This document shows, one piece after another, positions 1 to 8,169 of a DNA stretch of 64,000 bases. The position numbers were made by a program, and so were the translations under genes. Source of the DNA: Candidatus Saccharimonadota bacterium (GTDB lineage Bacteria; Patescibacteriota; Saccharimonadia; Saccharimonadales; Saccharimonadaceae). Under the pieces are notes generated by a model. That model did no database searches. It had not been told where the DNA came from and saw only the letters and a list, made by a program, of their open reading frames with translations. The stretch is from assembly GCA_027450165.1 (NCBI GenBank), contig DAIDKE010000002.1, forward strand, positions 1 through 64,000, read 5' to 3'. How positions within the stretch are numbered: position 1 is the first letter of the stretch; each line of letters begins with the position of its first letter.

Positions 1-219
1 CTGATTGTGAGTGCGTTCATAGGGGTTGCCGACCTCAAGATCGTTGACCGTCGAAGGGTTATTGTCGTAAATGTTATCAATTTGATGACGAATAACACTC
101 GCCGCCTGTTCGCGGTTATCGCTTTGGACGGGCTTAGGCGTCGGGGCGGCCATAAGCTTATCGACCAGTTTGTGGGCGGGCACGATTTGCGGCGAATTGT
201 TTTTATCGTCTGGATTCAT
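1..219 (-). CDS. Hypothetical protein, N-terminal fragment (runs off window start)
   Basis: An open frame of 73 codons starts at ATG 219 and continues past base 1. The N-terminus is hydrophilic and proline-rich (MNPDDKNNSPQIVP) with no signal peptide or membrane segment. An AGGA-type ribosome site (GTAGGAATC) precedes the ATG. The gene is divergent from tRNA-Leu, and the palindrome ATTGTACAAT between them can serve as a -10 element in both directions. No family is recognised from this fragment; it is called a gene because the frame is open and has a plausible promoter and start. Confidence 0.6.
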   Translation of the reverse strand, partial: MNPDDKNNSPQIVPAHKLVDKLMAAPTPKPVQSDNREQAASVIRHQIDNIYDNNPSTVNDLEVGNPYERTHNQ

Positions 220-245
220 ATCTGTCTAGATTCCTACTAGAATCT

Positions 246-255
246 ATTGTACAAT
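246..255. promoter_or_regulatory. Palindromic -10 element serving both directions
   Basis: The perfect palindrome ATTGTACAAT contains TACAAT on both strands. On the plus strand it lies 23 bases before tRNA-Leu; on the minus strand it lies about 27 bases before the partial gene's start. The bidirectional role is inferred from spacing. Confidence 0.45.
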
Positions 256-277
256 ACATTGGTACGCGTGAGTACAC

Positions 278-363
278 GCCGCGGTGGTGGAATTGGTAGA
301 CACGCTAGACTCAAAATCTGGTGTCCTCTGGACGTGCCGGTTCAAGTCCGGCCCGCGGTACCA
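278..363 (+). tRNA. tRNA-Leu (anticodon CAA)
   Basis: An 86-nt class II tRNA. The acceptor stem GCCGCGG pairs with CCGCGGT (one G-T pair) and is followed by A and an encoded CCA at 361-363. The anticodon arm CTAGA/TCTGG closes the loop CTCAAAA with anticodon CAA at 312-314, reading the Leu codon TTG. A long variable arm and the T-arm loop TTCAAGT are visible. The next ORF starts only 7 nt after the CCA. Confidence 0.97.
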
Positions 364-370
364 AGAAATT

Positions 371-835
371 ATGAAAAACACTTCACGTCACGGTGAATTG
401 GTTAGTGGGTGCTATATTGCACCCCATCTTTATTTTGCAACACCAGATGAATTAGAGCAGCTGGTTGATACTGGCGAGTATATTGACTTTACGGATTACA
501 AAAACGCCTGCGCTGACCTGCAATTATCCACAAGAAATGCCAGTCCGGCCTTTCGTACAACAGCGTTACACCTTGGCCGGGACCTGGATAGGTCCACTTA
601 TCATAGCCTTGATGATTCCCTGGGCTGGTACTGGGGTAATCCCAATCAGGGCATTCGCGACCAGATATTATTTGACACGCAATGGGTAGCCGACACGGTG
701 CTTAGGCATGATCGCGGCGAGAACGAACCGGCCTTTTCTAAGCGGACATGGCTGATTATGGGCGTTGCCCTGCGTGGCGTCGTGACACTCGAAGCGACGG
801 AGGCTTTAGCTAAGCCTCGCAAGAGCCGTCTTTAA
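371..835 (+). CDS. Hypothetical protein directly downstream of tRNA-Leu
   Basis: A 154-residue soluble protein of mixed charge, with no signal peptide, membrane segment or motif that I recognise. An in-frame extension to 284 would run through the tRNA, so ATG 371 is the sensible start. There is no room for a separate promoter or ribosome site in the 7-nt gap after the tRNA CCA, so the gene is probably co-transcribed with the tRNA; 3' processing would release an mRNA with a 7-nt leader. The 3' end overlaps the convergent prepilin gene by 26 bases. Codon use resembles the native genes around it. Confidence 0.65.
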   Translation: MKNTSRHGELVSGCYIAPHLYFATPDELEQLVDTGEYIDFTDYKNACADLQLSTRNASPAFRTTALHLGRDLDRSTYHSLDDSLGWYWGNPNQGIRDQILFDTQWVADTVLRHDRGENEPAFSKRTWLIMGVALRGVVTLEATEALAKPRKSRL

Positions 836-1664
836 CTGTTCCGCTTTCGTCGATATGCCAAACCTTATTACTACCGTCAGTGGTGGCTTCAATGCAAAAC
901 GAATCTTTAGTCTGCATGGTTGCTGGCAATGCTTGGTACATGACGCCGCCGTTTTTGCTGGTGGCCCATGAATCCCAAAATGTAGTTATCGGAAAGGCGC
1001 CGCCTTCAGACTGTTGGCGCTGCACCAGTTGCGTATAAAAGTTCTTAACAACGCCGATTTGGGCGTTATTCCAACTGTCGTTGGTAGTGAAACTATTGGC
1101 GTACTGTGTTAATTGGTCGCTGGTGACCGGCGTACTCCAAACCTTGGTGTTCCAGCCGGTGATCTGTATGCTTCCTTTGTTCCAGTTACCGCAACCAGTA
1201 ATGTAAGACTGCGTGTTGCCGCCTTTATCGACGCCTTTGCCGGTGCCTTTGTTGATCAAATCTTGGCAAATTTGCGCCAGCAGAACCCCGTTTTGAACAG
1301 AGGTTAAATTGGCATAAGACGTCAAAGTACCCGACCGCTTTAGGGTCAAGGTTGAGCCGCCGTTAGTGGTAGTGGTTGAACTGTCTGCGGGAGTATTGGT
1401 TGTATTAGCCATGGCGTTGGTGGTGTGCAGATTATTAGTAGCCGGGCTAATAGAAGTGTTTGGCAGCGTTGCCGGGTACTCACCGGCTGTTTGATAGGCC
1501 AATTGCATGGCCTCGGCCTCGGTTTGTAAATTGGCCTGGGCCACCCGCTCTATCGCCGCTGCTTGCACACCGTGATAAGCAACCACGCTGATGGCAGCCA
1601 AAATAGCAATCACCACCATAGCGATCAGAAGTTCAACGAGCGTAAAACCGCGTCGATACCGCAT
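810..1664 (-). CDS. Type IV prepilin-like protein
   Basis: A 284-residue protein with a class III signal: short basic leader MRYRR, cleavage/methylation motif GFTLVELLIAM with Glu at +5 of the mature protein, then a hydrophobic helix. The remainder is Ser/Thr/Asn-rich and probably forms the globular pilin head, with several cysteines that could form disulfides. In this family PilD cleaves after Gly and the helix packs into the pilus. TATAAT on the minus strand (1671-1676) ends 6 nt before the ATG, implying a leaderless mRNA. No pilus assembly genes are adjacent. Whether it is a major or minor pilin, or a pseudopilin, cannot be told. Confidence 0.85.
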   Translation of the reverse strand: MRYRRGFTLVELLIAMVVIAILAAISVVAYHGVQAAAIERVAQANLQTEAEAMQLAYQTAGEYPATLPNTSISPATNNLHTTNAMANTTNTPADSSTTTTNGGSTLTLKRSGTLTSYANLTSVQNGVLLAQICQDLINKGTGKGVDKGGNTQSYITGCGNWNKGSIQITGWNTKVWSTPVTSDQLTQYANSFTTNDSWNNAQIGVVKNFYTQLVQRQQSEGGAFPITTFWDSWATSKNGGVMYQALPATMQTKDSFCIEATTDGSNKVWHIDESGTVKDGSCEA

Positions 1665-1696
1665 ACGGTTATTATAGCGTGTTTCTTATGGTTTCT

Positions 1697-2491
1697 TTAA
1701 GATAATTCCAGCAAACTGGTAGTAACAGATTCGAGCAATTTATTGGGGTGCCATAGCCAGTAGACGGTTGCTCGGGCGGCCACACTTCCCCGCCAGATGG
1801 CCATTGGGTTTGGCCAAACCATGGTCACGACTTGCCCTTCCCTGGCAATTACGAGCCGCTCTTTGTGCAAAACCATAATCCCAACCGGGTACGTAATGGT
1901 AAATTTGTGGAGCGTTTCGACCAAACTCGACAGCTGCATGCTGAAAGTCAAAACACGCGGATAATAAACCTGCTGAAACAGCTTTTGTAATTGTGCGAAC
2001 GATACCACTAGTAAGGTGTTTGGTCGCTCGACCAGCACCGACGAGCTATTTTTAACTAAATCAACCGCGTCGCGTGTGATAACCAGCTGTCCACTGTAGT
2101 CGCGGATAAAATCTTCATATACAATTGCCGTTTCGCTGTTGCGGCCGGCATCGCCAACTAACAAAACGCCGTTACTCCAGGCGCCCAGGGCGTGCATATC
2201 GGCCGATGCGTCGCGTGACAGACTGCCAGACATGTTGCTGGCAGCGAAAACGGCATCGGTGATGACTGGTGGAATCTGTTTGCGCAGGGCGTCGGGCAGC
2301 AAAACTCGCACCTCACCCACTCCGGCCTTTGCAGCTACGCTATAAGCCTCGGCAACACCAGCGAAGCCAAGCTTATTGCCGCCGATGATTCCCAGGCGGC
2401 CGGCCATTGAGCGCTGCTCGGGTCGCGACCATTCGATATCTGGAAAAAGCGGTGTACCGGGCACTTGTTTACGCCAGTAGTCAAAATCCAT
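1697..2491 (-). CDS. Divergent NAD(P)H-hydrate dehydratase-like (ribokinase-fold) protein
   Basis: 264 residues. The N-terminal segment RLGIIGGNKLGFAGVAEAY followed by an AAKAGVGEV-like helix resembles the start of the ADP/ATP-dependent NAD(P)H-hydrate dehydratase (YjeF C-terminal, CARKD) fold, which repairs hydrated NAD(P)H. The usual C-terminal catalytic GTGDVL-type motif is not visible; the equivalent region reads WRGSVAARATVYW. It may therefore be inactive, or do something else. It begins 2 bases after the xthA stop codon, so the two genes are one transcription unit. Confidence 0.5.
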   Translation of the reverse strand: MDFDYWRKQVPGTPLFPDIEWSRPEQRSMAGRLGIIGGNKLGFAGVAEAYSVAAKAGVGEVRVLLPDALRKQIPPVITDAVFAASNMSGSLSRDASADMHALGAWSNGVLLVGDAGRNSETAIVYEDFIRDYSGQLVITRDAVDLVKNSSSVLVERPNTLLVVSFAQLQKLFQQVYYPRVLTFSMQLSSLVETLHKFTITYPVGIMVLHKERLVIAREGQVVTMVWPNPMAIWRGSVAARATVYWLWHPNKLLESVTTSLLELS

Positions 2492-2493
2492 CT

Positions 2494-3294
2494 TTAAAAC
2501 TCAATCTCCACGCTTACCGGGCAGTGGTCGGAGCCCATAACTTTAGGGTGAATCTGGGCGGTCTTAACATGTGGCATTAATTTTTGACTGGCGAGCCAAT
2601 AGTCAATCCGCCAACCAACATTTCGGGCCCGGGCATTGGCCCAGTGTGTCCACCAGGTGTAGGCGTCGGTCGTGTCGGGGTGTAAATGGCGAAAAGTGTC
2701 AACCAAACCAGCGGCTTCAAAGGCGTCAAAGCCGGCACGTTCTTCGTTAGTAAAGCCGTGCTTGCCGACGTTAGCCTTGGGGTTTGCCAGATCGATTTCG
2801 CTGTGGGCAACATTTAAGTCGCCGCAAAACAGCACCGGCTTAGACTTTTCTAACTCTTTGACATGCTCCAGAAACGCTGGATCCCACTGCTCGTGGCGTA
2901 ATTTCAGGCGCGATAAATCATCTTTAGAGTTCGGCGTGTAAACTGTGACAACCCAAAAATTATCGAATTCAGCCGAAATCACGCGCCCTTCGCGGGCTGG
3001 ATCGCCGTAACTGTCGCCTGCTAGGTTATATTTTTCGGCGATAGCGTCGGTGAAACCATTTAAAACTTGCAGCGGCTTAATTTTACTAAAAATTGCCGTT
3101 CCGCTATAGCCCGGTTTGTCGGCGCTGTTCCAGTATTCGTAGTAACCCGGCAGGTCAACCTCGGCCTGGCCTTGTTTGGCTTTGGTCTCTTGGAGACATA
3201 AAATATCTGGCTGGTGTTCGGTAATAAACGACTGAAAAGCGCCCTTGTTAATAACCGCGCGGATACCGTTGACATTCCAAGAATATAACTTCAT
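2494..3294 (-). CDS. xthA: Exodeoxyribonuclease III / AP endonuclease
   Basis: 266 residues, the usual length for the family. It acts in base excision repair, cutting at abasic sites and removing 3'-blocking groups. Visible family motifs: MKLYSWNVNGIRA at the start (metal/phosphate-binding Asn), LCLQETKA with the metal-binding Glu, CGDLNVAH with the Asp-Asn pair, and GWRIDYWLAS and GSDHCPV at the C-terminus (catalytic Asp-His). The start lies 6 nt after an extended -10, TGATACAAT on the minus strand (3301-3309), which predicts a leaderless mRNA. It is co-transcribed with the hydrate-dehydratase-like gene. Confidence 0.93.
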   Translation of the reverse strand: MKLYSWNVNGIRAVINKGAFQSFITEHQPDILCLQETKAKQGQAEVDLPGYYEYWNSADKPGYSGTAIFSKIKPLQVLNGFTDAIAEKYNLAGDSYGDPAREGRVISAEFDNFWVVTVYTPNSKDDLSRLKLRHEQWDPAFLEHVKELEKSKPVLFCGDLNVAHSEIDLANPKANVGKHGFTNEERAGFDAFEAAGLVDTFRHLHPDTTDAYTWWTHWANARARNVGWRIDYWLASQKLMPHVKTAQIHPKVMGSDHCPVSVEIEF

Positions 3295-3343
3295 ATGATC
3301 ATTGTATCACTGTCAGGAAAGTCTCATCACTATATAAGCTACA

Positions 3344-3371
3344 TTGACTTTTTGGTTTTTTGATGTATAAT
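3344..3371 (+). promoter_or_regulatory. Consensus promoter for the 3407 gene
   Basis: TTGACT (3344-3349), a 16-bp spacer and TATAAT (3366-3371). This is closer to the sigma-70 consensus than most promoters in the window, which lean on an extended -10 alone. Confidence 0.75.
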
Positions 3372-3406
3372 TTGCGTGTCCCGTACGCGCAAGTCGGAAG
3401 GATAGT

Positions 3407-3901
3407 TTGTTGTCGGTATCAACGCCGGTTTCGTCATTGAAGCCGTTCAACTCTCGCGAGTCGGACGTCCCCGAGCTGTTTAGGAAGTGGTCCATCAGGC
3501 CGATTGTTATTGCTGAACCGCTCACGCTAGTGCTGTGGTTCAGAGGCAAGTACGGCAGCTTTACGGAGCCGCCGGATGACAAGATCGAGCCGCGGCGTCC
3601 GCTTGAACCGCCACCGCCGTCAAAGTACGGGAAGCGGCGCGTTTGCGTGGTTGTGCCGGCTGGAACGACTCTGGAGAGCCACGGCCGGCCCGACAACCGG
3701 ACCGACAAGTGGTGGGAATTTGATGCCGAAGTTGACGGTTTGTCGGTTCGACTGCGGATCGACTTTCGTCAGACTGGCGGCAACTTCCACTGTGTCACCT
3801 GGCTGCCGAGTAGGTATGCCAAGGTGGCCGCCAGCGATGACGGAACTCCACTCCGGCGGCAACTCGAACGGCTCGCCTCATCGGCGCTCCGCCTTGACTG
3901 A
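3407..3901 (+). CDS. Hypothetical protein, isolated high-GC gene
   Basis: 164 residues, unrecognised. There is a proline-rich, charged segment near residues 54-75 (EPPDDKIEPRRPLEPPPPS), then a probable beta-rich C-terminal half containing many Arg and Asp. It has a TTG start (3407, or 3410 in another reading of the ribosome site spacing) after the strong site GGAAGGA at 3396-3402. The unit has its own consensus promoter and a GC-rich terminator that abuts smpB. Codons end mostly in G or C (GAC, TTC, CGG), unlike smpB and xthA. This pattern recurs in other isolated genes of the window and suggests transfer. The opposing minus-strand ORF lacks these signals. Confidence 0.6.
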   Translation: MLSVSTPVSSLKPFNSRESDVPELFRKWSIRPIVIAEPLTLVLWFRGKYGSFTEPPDDKIEPRRPLEPPPPSKYGKRRVCVVVPAGTTLESHGRPDNRTDKWWEFDAEVDGLSVRLRIDFRQTGGNFHCVTWLPSRYAKVAASDDGTPLRRQLERLASSALRLD

Positions 3902-3921
3902 GGCCTTCCGCGCGTTACGGG

Positions 3922-3959
3922 ATCCCCGCAGCCCATCTGGGCGGCGGGGATTTCCTTTT
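3922..3959. terminator. Intrinsic terminator between convergent genes
   Basis: ATCCCCGC and GCGGGGAT enclose an inner GCCC-ATCT-GGGC hairpin (3922-3951), followed by TTTCCTTTT. It terminates the 3407 gene and overlaps the smpB stop by one or two bases. Confidence 0.85.
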
Positions 3960-4437
3960 ATAGATGACTTTTGATGATTCGACTGGCGTCGCGCTCTTGG
4001 TCGCGGCGCTTGATGGTTTCGCGCTTGTCGTAATGCTTCTTACCCTTACCAACGGCAATCACCAGTTTGATAAACCGGCCCTGAGTAAGCAGTCGAAGTG
4101 GCACGATTGTAAAACCAGCTACCCGCTGGCGATCAAGGGCGTCAATTTGCTTGCGGCTAGCTAGGAGTTTGCGTGGTGAAGTATCAACCGCCGCTGCTCC
4201 GGGCTGGCCTTTTTGATTTAATTTCAAACTAAAACTGGCATTATTAAGCCACAATTCGTGGTTCCGGATTGTCACAAAAGAACCCTTTAGCTGAACCCGG
4301 CCATCGCGGGCAGCGCGCACTTCGGGCCCTGTTAATACCAAACCGGCCATTAGTTCGTCGCCTAGCGCATAATCAAAAGTCGCCCGTCGATTAACGATGG
4401 CTTTGGGTTTATCGGCTGACTTCTTCTTTTGCGCCAT
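3958..4437 (-). CDS. smpB: SsrA-binding protein SmpB
   Basis: 159 residues, normal length. SmpB binds tmRNA and brings it to stalled ribosomes for trans-translation. The family pattern is clear: NRRATFDYALGDELMAGLVL, TGPEVRAARDGRVQLKGSF, then a WLNNASFS stretch, a RKLLASRKQID segment, a GKGKKHYDKRETIKRRD basic region and a C-terminal tail that enters the mRNA channel. The start overlaps the end of the upstream glycosyltransferase gene by 29 bases. An extended -10 inside that gene (TGATACAAT on the minus strand, 4446-4454) gives a second, leaderless transcript. No tmRNA gene was recognised in the window. Confidence 0.95.
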   Translation of the reverse strand: MAQKKKSADKPKAIVNRRATFDYALGDELMAGLVLTGPEVRAARDGRVQLKGSFVTIRNHELWLNNASFSLKLNQKGQPGAAAVDTSPRKLLASRKQIDALDRQRVAGFTIVPLRLLTQGRFIKLVIAVGKGKKHYDKRETIKRRDQERDASRIIKSHL

Positions 4438-5524
4438 GATTATCTATTGTATCAGCAACTAACAGATTAATCGCATTAAGCAGCTGTCGGGCTGAATCAT
4501 GCCAGCTGTAGGTGTCGATATGGGCCTTACCGCGCGTAGACAGGCGCTCGCGCGTTTTAGTATCGTCTAGCTCCTGAATACGTTCAGCAAATTCCTTAGG
4601 GCTATACGGGTCAAAGTATAAGCCGCCGCCATTGGCAACTTCGTGAAAGACGTCAATATCGCTCACTACCACCGGTACACCGAGCGTTAAAGCTTCGGCC
4701 AGCGGCAGGCCGTAGCCCTCGTCGAAGCTAGCTGTTACTAAAACTCCCCTGTCGGCCAGTAGTTTCGCGTATTCTTCGTCGGTTACGCCGTTATGAAAAA
4801 CAACTTTGGCGCCCTTTGGCATCAACTTCTCTAGTTCGGCTTTGCGAGCCGGTTTAACTTTGCTCAGCAGGTGCAGTGTGTGCTCTGGCAGGTATTTCAT
4901 GCCCTTAATCAGCGTCTCGACGTTTTTATATGGCATAAACGAGCCCATGTATATCAAGTTGCGTGGTTTTTTATCGATTTGCACTTTTTCGATGTAGCGG
5001 TCGAGCTTTTGCGGGGCATTTGGCACTACGATAATCGGTCGCTTGGTCAGGTTTACCTGCTCAATTTGGCGCTGAGTTGTCTGGCTGACAGTGGCGACGA
5101 TATCGGCGCCATTGAGTGCCTGGCGTTCTGGTGCGTAGGTCAAATGGTACATTACCCAACCGGCGCGGATTAACGGATTTAGCATGCGTGGCGGCGTGCG
5201 ATGACGGTAATAAATCAGATCGTGGGTTGTTAAAATCAGTTTAAATTTGCGACCGGTGGCGCCCATAGTTTGCATTGGCGAAAAGACAACGTCGGGCTTG
5301 TATTGATTGAGCACCAAGGCCGTAAACGGCTCCATGACATTGGTTGGCTCGTGGATTTTGACGTAACGGCAGCCTTCGGGCAGTTTAGCTAGCTGGCGCT
5401 TGTCGGAAATAATAAAGGTTACAGTTGTTAAATTAGCCAGCGCCGTGCCCAACTCGGTGCTATAGCGGCTAATTCCATCGTGAAAATCTGGCCGAATATA
5501 TCGGGCGTCAAAAAATAGTCTCAT
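4409..5524 (-). CDS. Glycosyltransferase family 4 (GT-B fold)
   Basis: 371 residues from ATG 5524 (MRLFFDARYI). An N-terminal acceptor domain includes the HDGISRYSTEL glycine loop; the C-terminal nucleotide-sugar domain has GSFMPYKNVETLIKG, then VLVTASFDEGYGLPLAEAL with the E-x7-E signature that binds the donor, and GVPVVVSD. Family members move a sugar from an activated donor to a lipid or glycan; the acceptor here is unknown, presumably cell envelope. It is divergent from a second GT4 gene, and both have near-identical -10 elements. The ATG is about 4 nt from the predicted transcription start. Confidence 0.88.
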   Translation of the reverse strand: MRLFFDARYIRPDFHDGISRYSTELGTALANLTTVTFIISDKRQLAKLPEGCRYVKIHEPTNVMEPFTALVLNQYKPDVVFSPMQTMGATGRKFKLILTTHDLIYYRHRTPPRMLNPLIRAGWVMYHLTYAPERQALNGADIVATVSQTTQRQIEQVNLTKRPIIVVPNAPQKLDRYIEKVQIDKKPRNLIYMGSFMPYKNVETLIKGMKYLPEHTLHLLSKVKPARKAELEKLMPKGAKVVFHNGVTDEEYAKLLADRGVLVTASFDEGYGLPLAEALTLGVPVVVSDIDVFHEVANGGGLYFDPYSPKEFAERIQELDDTKTRERLSTRGKAHIDTYSWHDSARQLLNAINLLVADTIDNHGAKEEVSR

Positions 5525-5534
5525 AGTTAGACAC

Positions 5535-5591
5535 ATTTTAGCACATCGCTAAGCGGTCGCACATGATGGCCGGCGCAAATTGTGCTAAAAT
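5535..5591. promoter_or_regulatory. Mirror-image divergent promoters of two glycosyltransferase genes
   Basis: TGTGCTAAAAT occurs on the plus strand at 5581-5591 and on the minus strand at 5545-5535, forming a 10-bp inverted repeat (TTTTAGCACA/TGTGCTAAAA). Each is an extended -10 ending about 9-10 nt before its ATG (5601 plus, 5524 minus), so both mRNAs would be leaderless or nearly so. Confidence 0.65.
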
Positions 5592-5600
5592 ACAGGCTAT

Positions 5601-6767
5601 ATGAAAATTCTTATCGCGTCGGATCTTCATTACCCGACAATTAACGGTGTCGCCAAGTTTAGCCGTAACCTTGCCAAGGGTTTGGCTGACCGCGGCCACG
5701 AAGTATTAGTTATTGCACCGAGTCAAACCGGTCGGCGTTACAAAGAGGTTGACGGAAATCACGTTATCGTCCGCACGGCATCGGTGCCGTTTCCGTTTTA
5801 CCAGAACTTCCGCATCTCACCTACCCCTGGGCGTGAGGTCAAGAAAATTATTAAAGAATTTGATCCTGATGTCATTCATATTCAAATGTTGATGTGGATT
5901 GGCCAGGCGGCCATGAAATACGGCAATAAATACGGTATTCCAATCGTTAGCACCAACCACGCTATGCCAGAAAACCTGATGGACAATTTGAAGTTGCTGG
6001 CCCCTGTGGCGCGCCCGATTAACTATATGCTGCGTGAATATGGCGCCCACTTTCACTCGCGCGCCGATATCGTAACTATGCCAACTCAGTCGGCAATCGA
6101 TATGTTTAAGGCTGGTGACAAAGTTCATAAAACTATCGAAGCTGTTTCAAACGGTATTGATTTGTCCCGTTTTACGCCTGGCCAGATTGACCCGGCCGTT
6201 ATGCGCAAATTTGGCCTGCCAAACGACAAGCCAATCGTCAGTTACATTGGTCGGGTGGACGCCGAAAAGCATATTTCGGTGCTGGTGAAGGCTTTTGCTG
6301 AAATTCACGAGGAAACAAATTCCCACTTGATGATTGTTGGTGATGGTACCGACGCCGACCACTTGAAGGAAATGACTTATGCGCTAGGTATTCATTCGCG
6401 CGTGACATTTACCGGCAAGGTTACCGACGACGAAATCGTGCAGTTGCACAAGGTTGGTACGGTGTATTGTATGCCGTCGCCAGCCGAACTGCAGAGTATC
6501 GCCACGCTTGAGGCGATGGCGTCTGGGATTCCAGTCGTAGCGGTTGACGCCGGTGCCTTAAAGGAACTTTGCCAAGACGGCCGCAACGGCTTTTTGTGTC
6601 TTAAAGATAACGACCGCCAAATTGCCGACAGCTTGCGCAAGATTTTACTCGACAAAGATTTGCACGACAGGTTCAGCAAAGAAAGCTTGGCGATTGCCAA
6701 AACCCACGATATCTGTACGACGCTTGAGCGTTTCGAAAAAATTTACACTGATTTAATAAACGCCTGA
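5601..6767 (+). CDS. Glycosyltransferase family 4, diacylglycerol glucosyltransferase-like
   Basis: 388 residues. The N-terminus MKILIASDLHYPTINGVAKF and the HIQMLMWIG segment are typical of GT4 enzymes that glycosylate lipids (1,2-diacylglycerol or phosphatidylinositol acceptors). The donor domain shows YIGRVDAEKHISVLV, LMIVGDGTD, and a PSPAELQSIATLEAMASG stretch with the E-x7-E pair. The role in glycolipid or envelope glycan synthesis is inferred from the family. The last 25 bases overlap the convergent hydrolase gene. Confidence 0.87.
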   Translation: MKILIASDLHYPTINGVAKFSRNLAKGLADRGHEVLVIAPSQTGRRYKEVDGNHVIVRTASVPFPFYQNFRISPTPGREVKKIIKEFDPDVIHIQMLMWIGQAAMKYGNKYGIPIVSTNHAMPENLMDNLKLLAPVARPINYMLREYGAHFHSRADIVTMPTQSAIDMFKAGDKVHKTIEAVSNGIDLSRFTPGQIDPAVMRKFGLPNDKPIVSYIGRVDAEKHISVLVKAFAEIHEETNSHLMIVGDGTDADHLKEMTYALGIHSRVTFTGKVTDDEIVQLHKVGTVYCMPSPAELQSIATLEAMASGIPVVAVDAGALKELCQDGRNGFLCLKDNDRQIADSLRKILLDKDLHDRFSKESLAIAKTHDICTTLERFEKIYTDLINA

Positions 6768-7519
6768 ACCAGCGCCGCGACTTGATCCGGCGTTTCGTAG
6801 TGCGTTAAATGCCCGACGTTTTTAATGACCTTTAATTCGGCGTTCGGGAACATTTTTGCCAATTCTTGTTGCTTGGCAAGTGGCGTGATGTCGTCTTTAT
6901 CGCCGGCAATCAGTAAGGTTTTAGACGTCACCAGTGCTGCCGATTCGCGAACATTGTGTGAAATTGAAGTATTAAAGGCTTCCATGACGCTTTTGGTGTT
7001 ATGAAATTGACTGAAATAAGTGAAGTGTTGGTTGTGGATCCAGCTCCTAAGCTGGCGGTCGCGGGTTTTGGCCATGGTGGTGCTCATAATATAAACTACC
7101 GGTTTGGCGGCCAGCCAAGCGTGGGCGGCTTTATCTGGTAAAACGTCGCCTAGCCAATAGTAAAATTGGGCTAGTTTGGTTAAAGCTCCACGCGGACCTT
7201 CTAGTGCCGGTGCGCCAATTGGGTTGACGAGCACCAATTTATCGAAAGTCTCTGGATATTGTGCGGCATAGGCGGCGCAGATAATACTGCCAAACGAATG
7301 CCCGAGCAGAATTGGTTTTTCTGGTAGCCTGAGCTGCTCAATGTAGCTATGCAGCCACTGCACGTAACTTGTTAAATCATAGTGATCAAGCGTGTCGCCT
7401 TCGCCAAACCCCGGCAAATCGGGAATGATCGATTCGTAAGCTGGTAAGTTTTCGGCAATCAGCGCCAGCCCGTGGTGGGTGCCACGAAAGCCGTGGATCA
7501 TGATAATTTTTTGTGACAT
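6743..7519 (-). CDS. Alpha/beta-hydrolase
   Basis: 258 residues with the complete fold signature: IHGFRG oxyanion region, DLPGFGEGD, nucleophile elbow GHSFGS (Ser75), the acid Asp in LIAGDKDDITP and the catalytic His in VGHLTHYE, with a helical cap domain between. Substrate unknown; relatives include lipases, esterases and C-C hydrolases. It lies 6 bases downstream of the hypothetical gene at 7526-8101 and is probably co-transcribed with it. Its 3' end overlaps the convergent glycosyltransferase. Confidence 0.87.
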   Translation of the reverse strand: MSQKIIMIHGFRGTHHGLALIAENLPAYESIIPDLPGFGEGDTLDHYDLTSYVQWLHSYIEQLRLPEKPILLGHSFGSIICAAYAAQYPETFDKLVLVNPIGAPALEGPRGALTKLAQFYYWLGDVLPDKAAHAWLAAKPVVYIMSTTMAKTRDRQLRSWIHNQHFTYFSQFHNTKSVMEAFNTSISHNVRESAALVTSKTLLIAGDKDDITPLAKQQELAKMFPNAELKVIKNVGHLTHYETPDQVAALVQAFIKSV

Positions 7520-7525
7520 ATGCGT

Positions 7526-8101
7526 TTATTGTGCGCTATTACGCTTGGGTGGGCAAGCAATATCGTAAAGATTAGGGTGGTTATTATACAGGTATATCTC
7601 AACGGCCTGTTTAATATAGTCCGGACTATTGCCGCTGTATTCGCCATCTCCCTGTTCAGCCAGGCCTAGAGCGAGCTGCTCGATGTGCTGAATCGTTTTC
7701 ATAATGTAATCGATATCGCCATCGATGATAGCGCTCTCGTCTGGCCCCAGGCAGGAGATATCGCGTCTTAGCTGTTCGGCGTGGTTGTACAAGAGGACGA
7801 CCATTGTTCCGACGGCCTTGGTAACCGCACCCTCTACGCTAATCGGCGGCTCGACCGTGTGTAGTAGCGCACGTCTTGCTACTAATCCGTACTCCGTCCA
7901 AGCTAAGTCAGGCGGAGTTGAATCTTCTTCCGGTTCGTCACCGGGTTGCGTGGGTACGCCGCGACGGCGCAACTCAACTACGGGTGCTAGCTCTTCGTGT
8001 TCAATTGTTGGATTTTGACGCCACTTCGGACTATCGGCCAAATGTAAGACTTCCGCCACTTTATCTCCCCTATTTGCTTTAAATTTAAACCGCTTCGTCA
8101 A
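7526..8101 (-). CDS. Hypothetical soluble protein
   Basis: 191 residues from a TTG at 8101 (sequence MTKRFKFKANRGDK); no strong ribosome site is seen, so the start is uncertain. The N-terminal third is charged and proline-rich; the remainder (from about residue 65) is predicted to be helical, with an acidic GDIDYIMKTIQHIEQLAL stretch. No membrane segment and no family recognised. It is the first gene of a probable two-gene unit with the alpha/beta-hydrolase. Confidence 0.65.
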   Translation of the reverse strand: MTKRFKFKANRGDKVAEVLHLADSPKWRQNPTIEHEELAPVVELRRRGVPTQPGDEPEEDSTPPDLAWTEYGLVARRALLHTVEPPISVEGAVTKAVGTMVVLLYNHAEQLRRDISCLGPDESAIIDGDIDYIMKTIQHIEQLALGLAEQGDGEYSGNSPDYIKQAVEIYLYNNHPNLYDIACPPKRNSAQ

Positions 8102-8151
8102 ACGAAAACAAGAGTTATTTTTACCACACCGCCATCCAACAGAGGTAAAAA

Positions 8152-8160
8152 TGCTATAAT
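8152..8160 (+). promoter_or_regulatory. Extended -10 promoter, ABC-F gene
   Basis: TGCTATAAT ends 9 nt before ATG 8170, so transcription should begin within about 3 nt of the start codon. No ribosome site precedes the ATG. Confidence 0.7.
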
Positions 8161-8169
8161 ACTCCAGGT

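Noticed and set aside
3313-3708. Minus-strand ORF opposite the 3407 gene
   Set aside because: No promoter or ribosome site; the plus strand has promoter, ribosome site and terminator.
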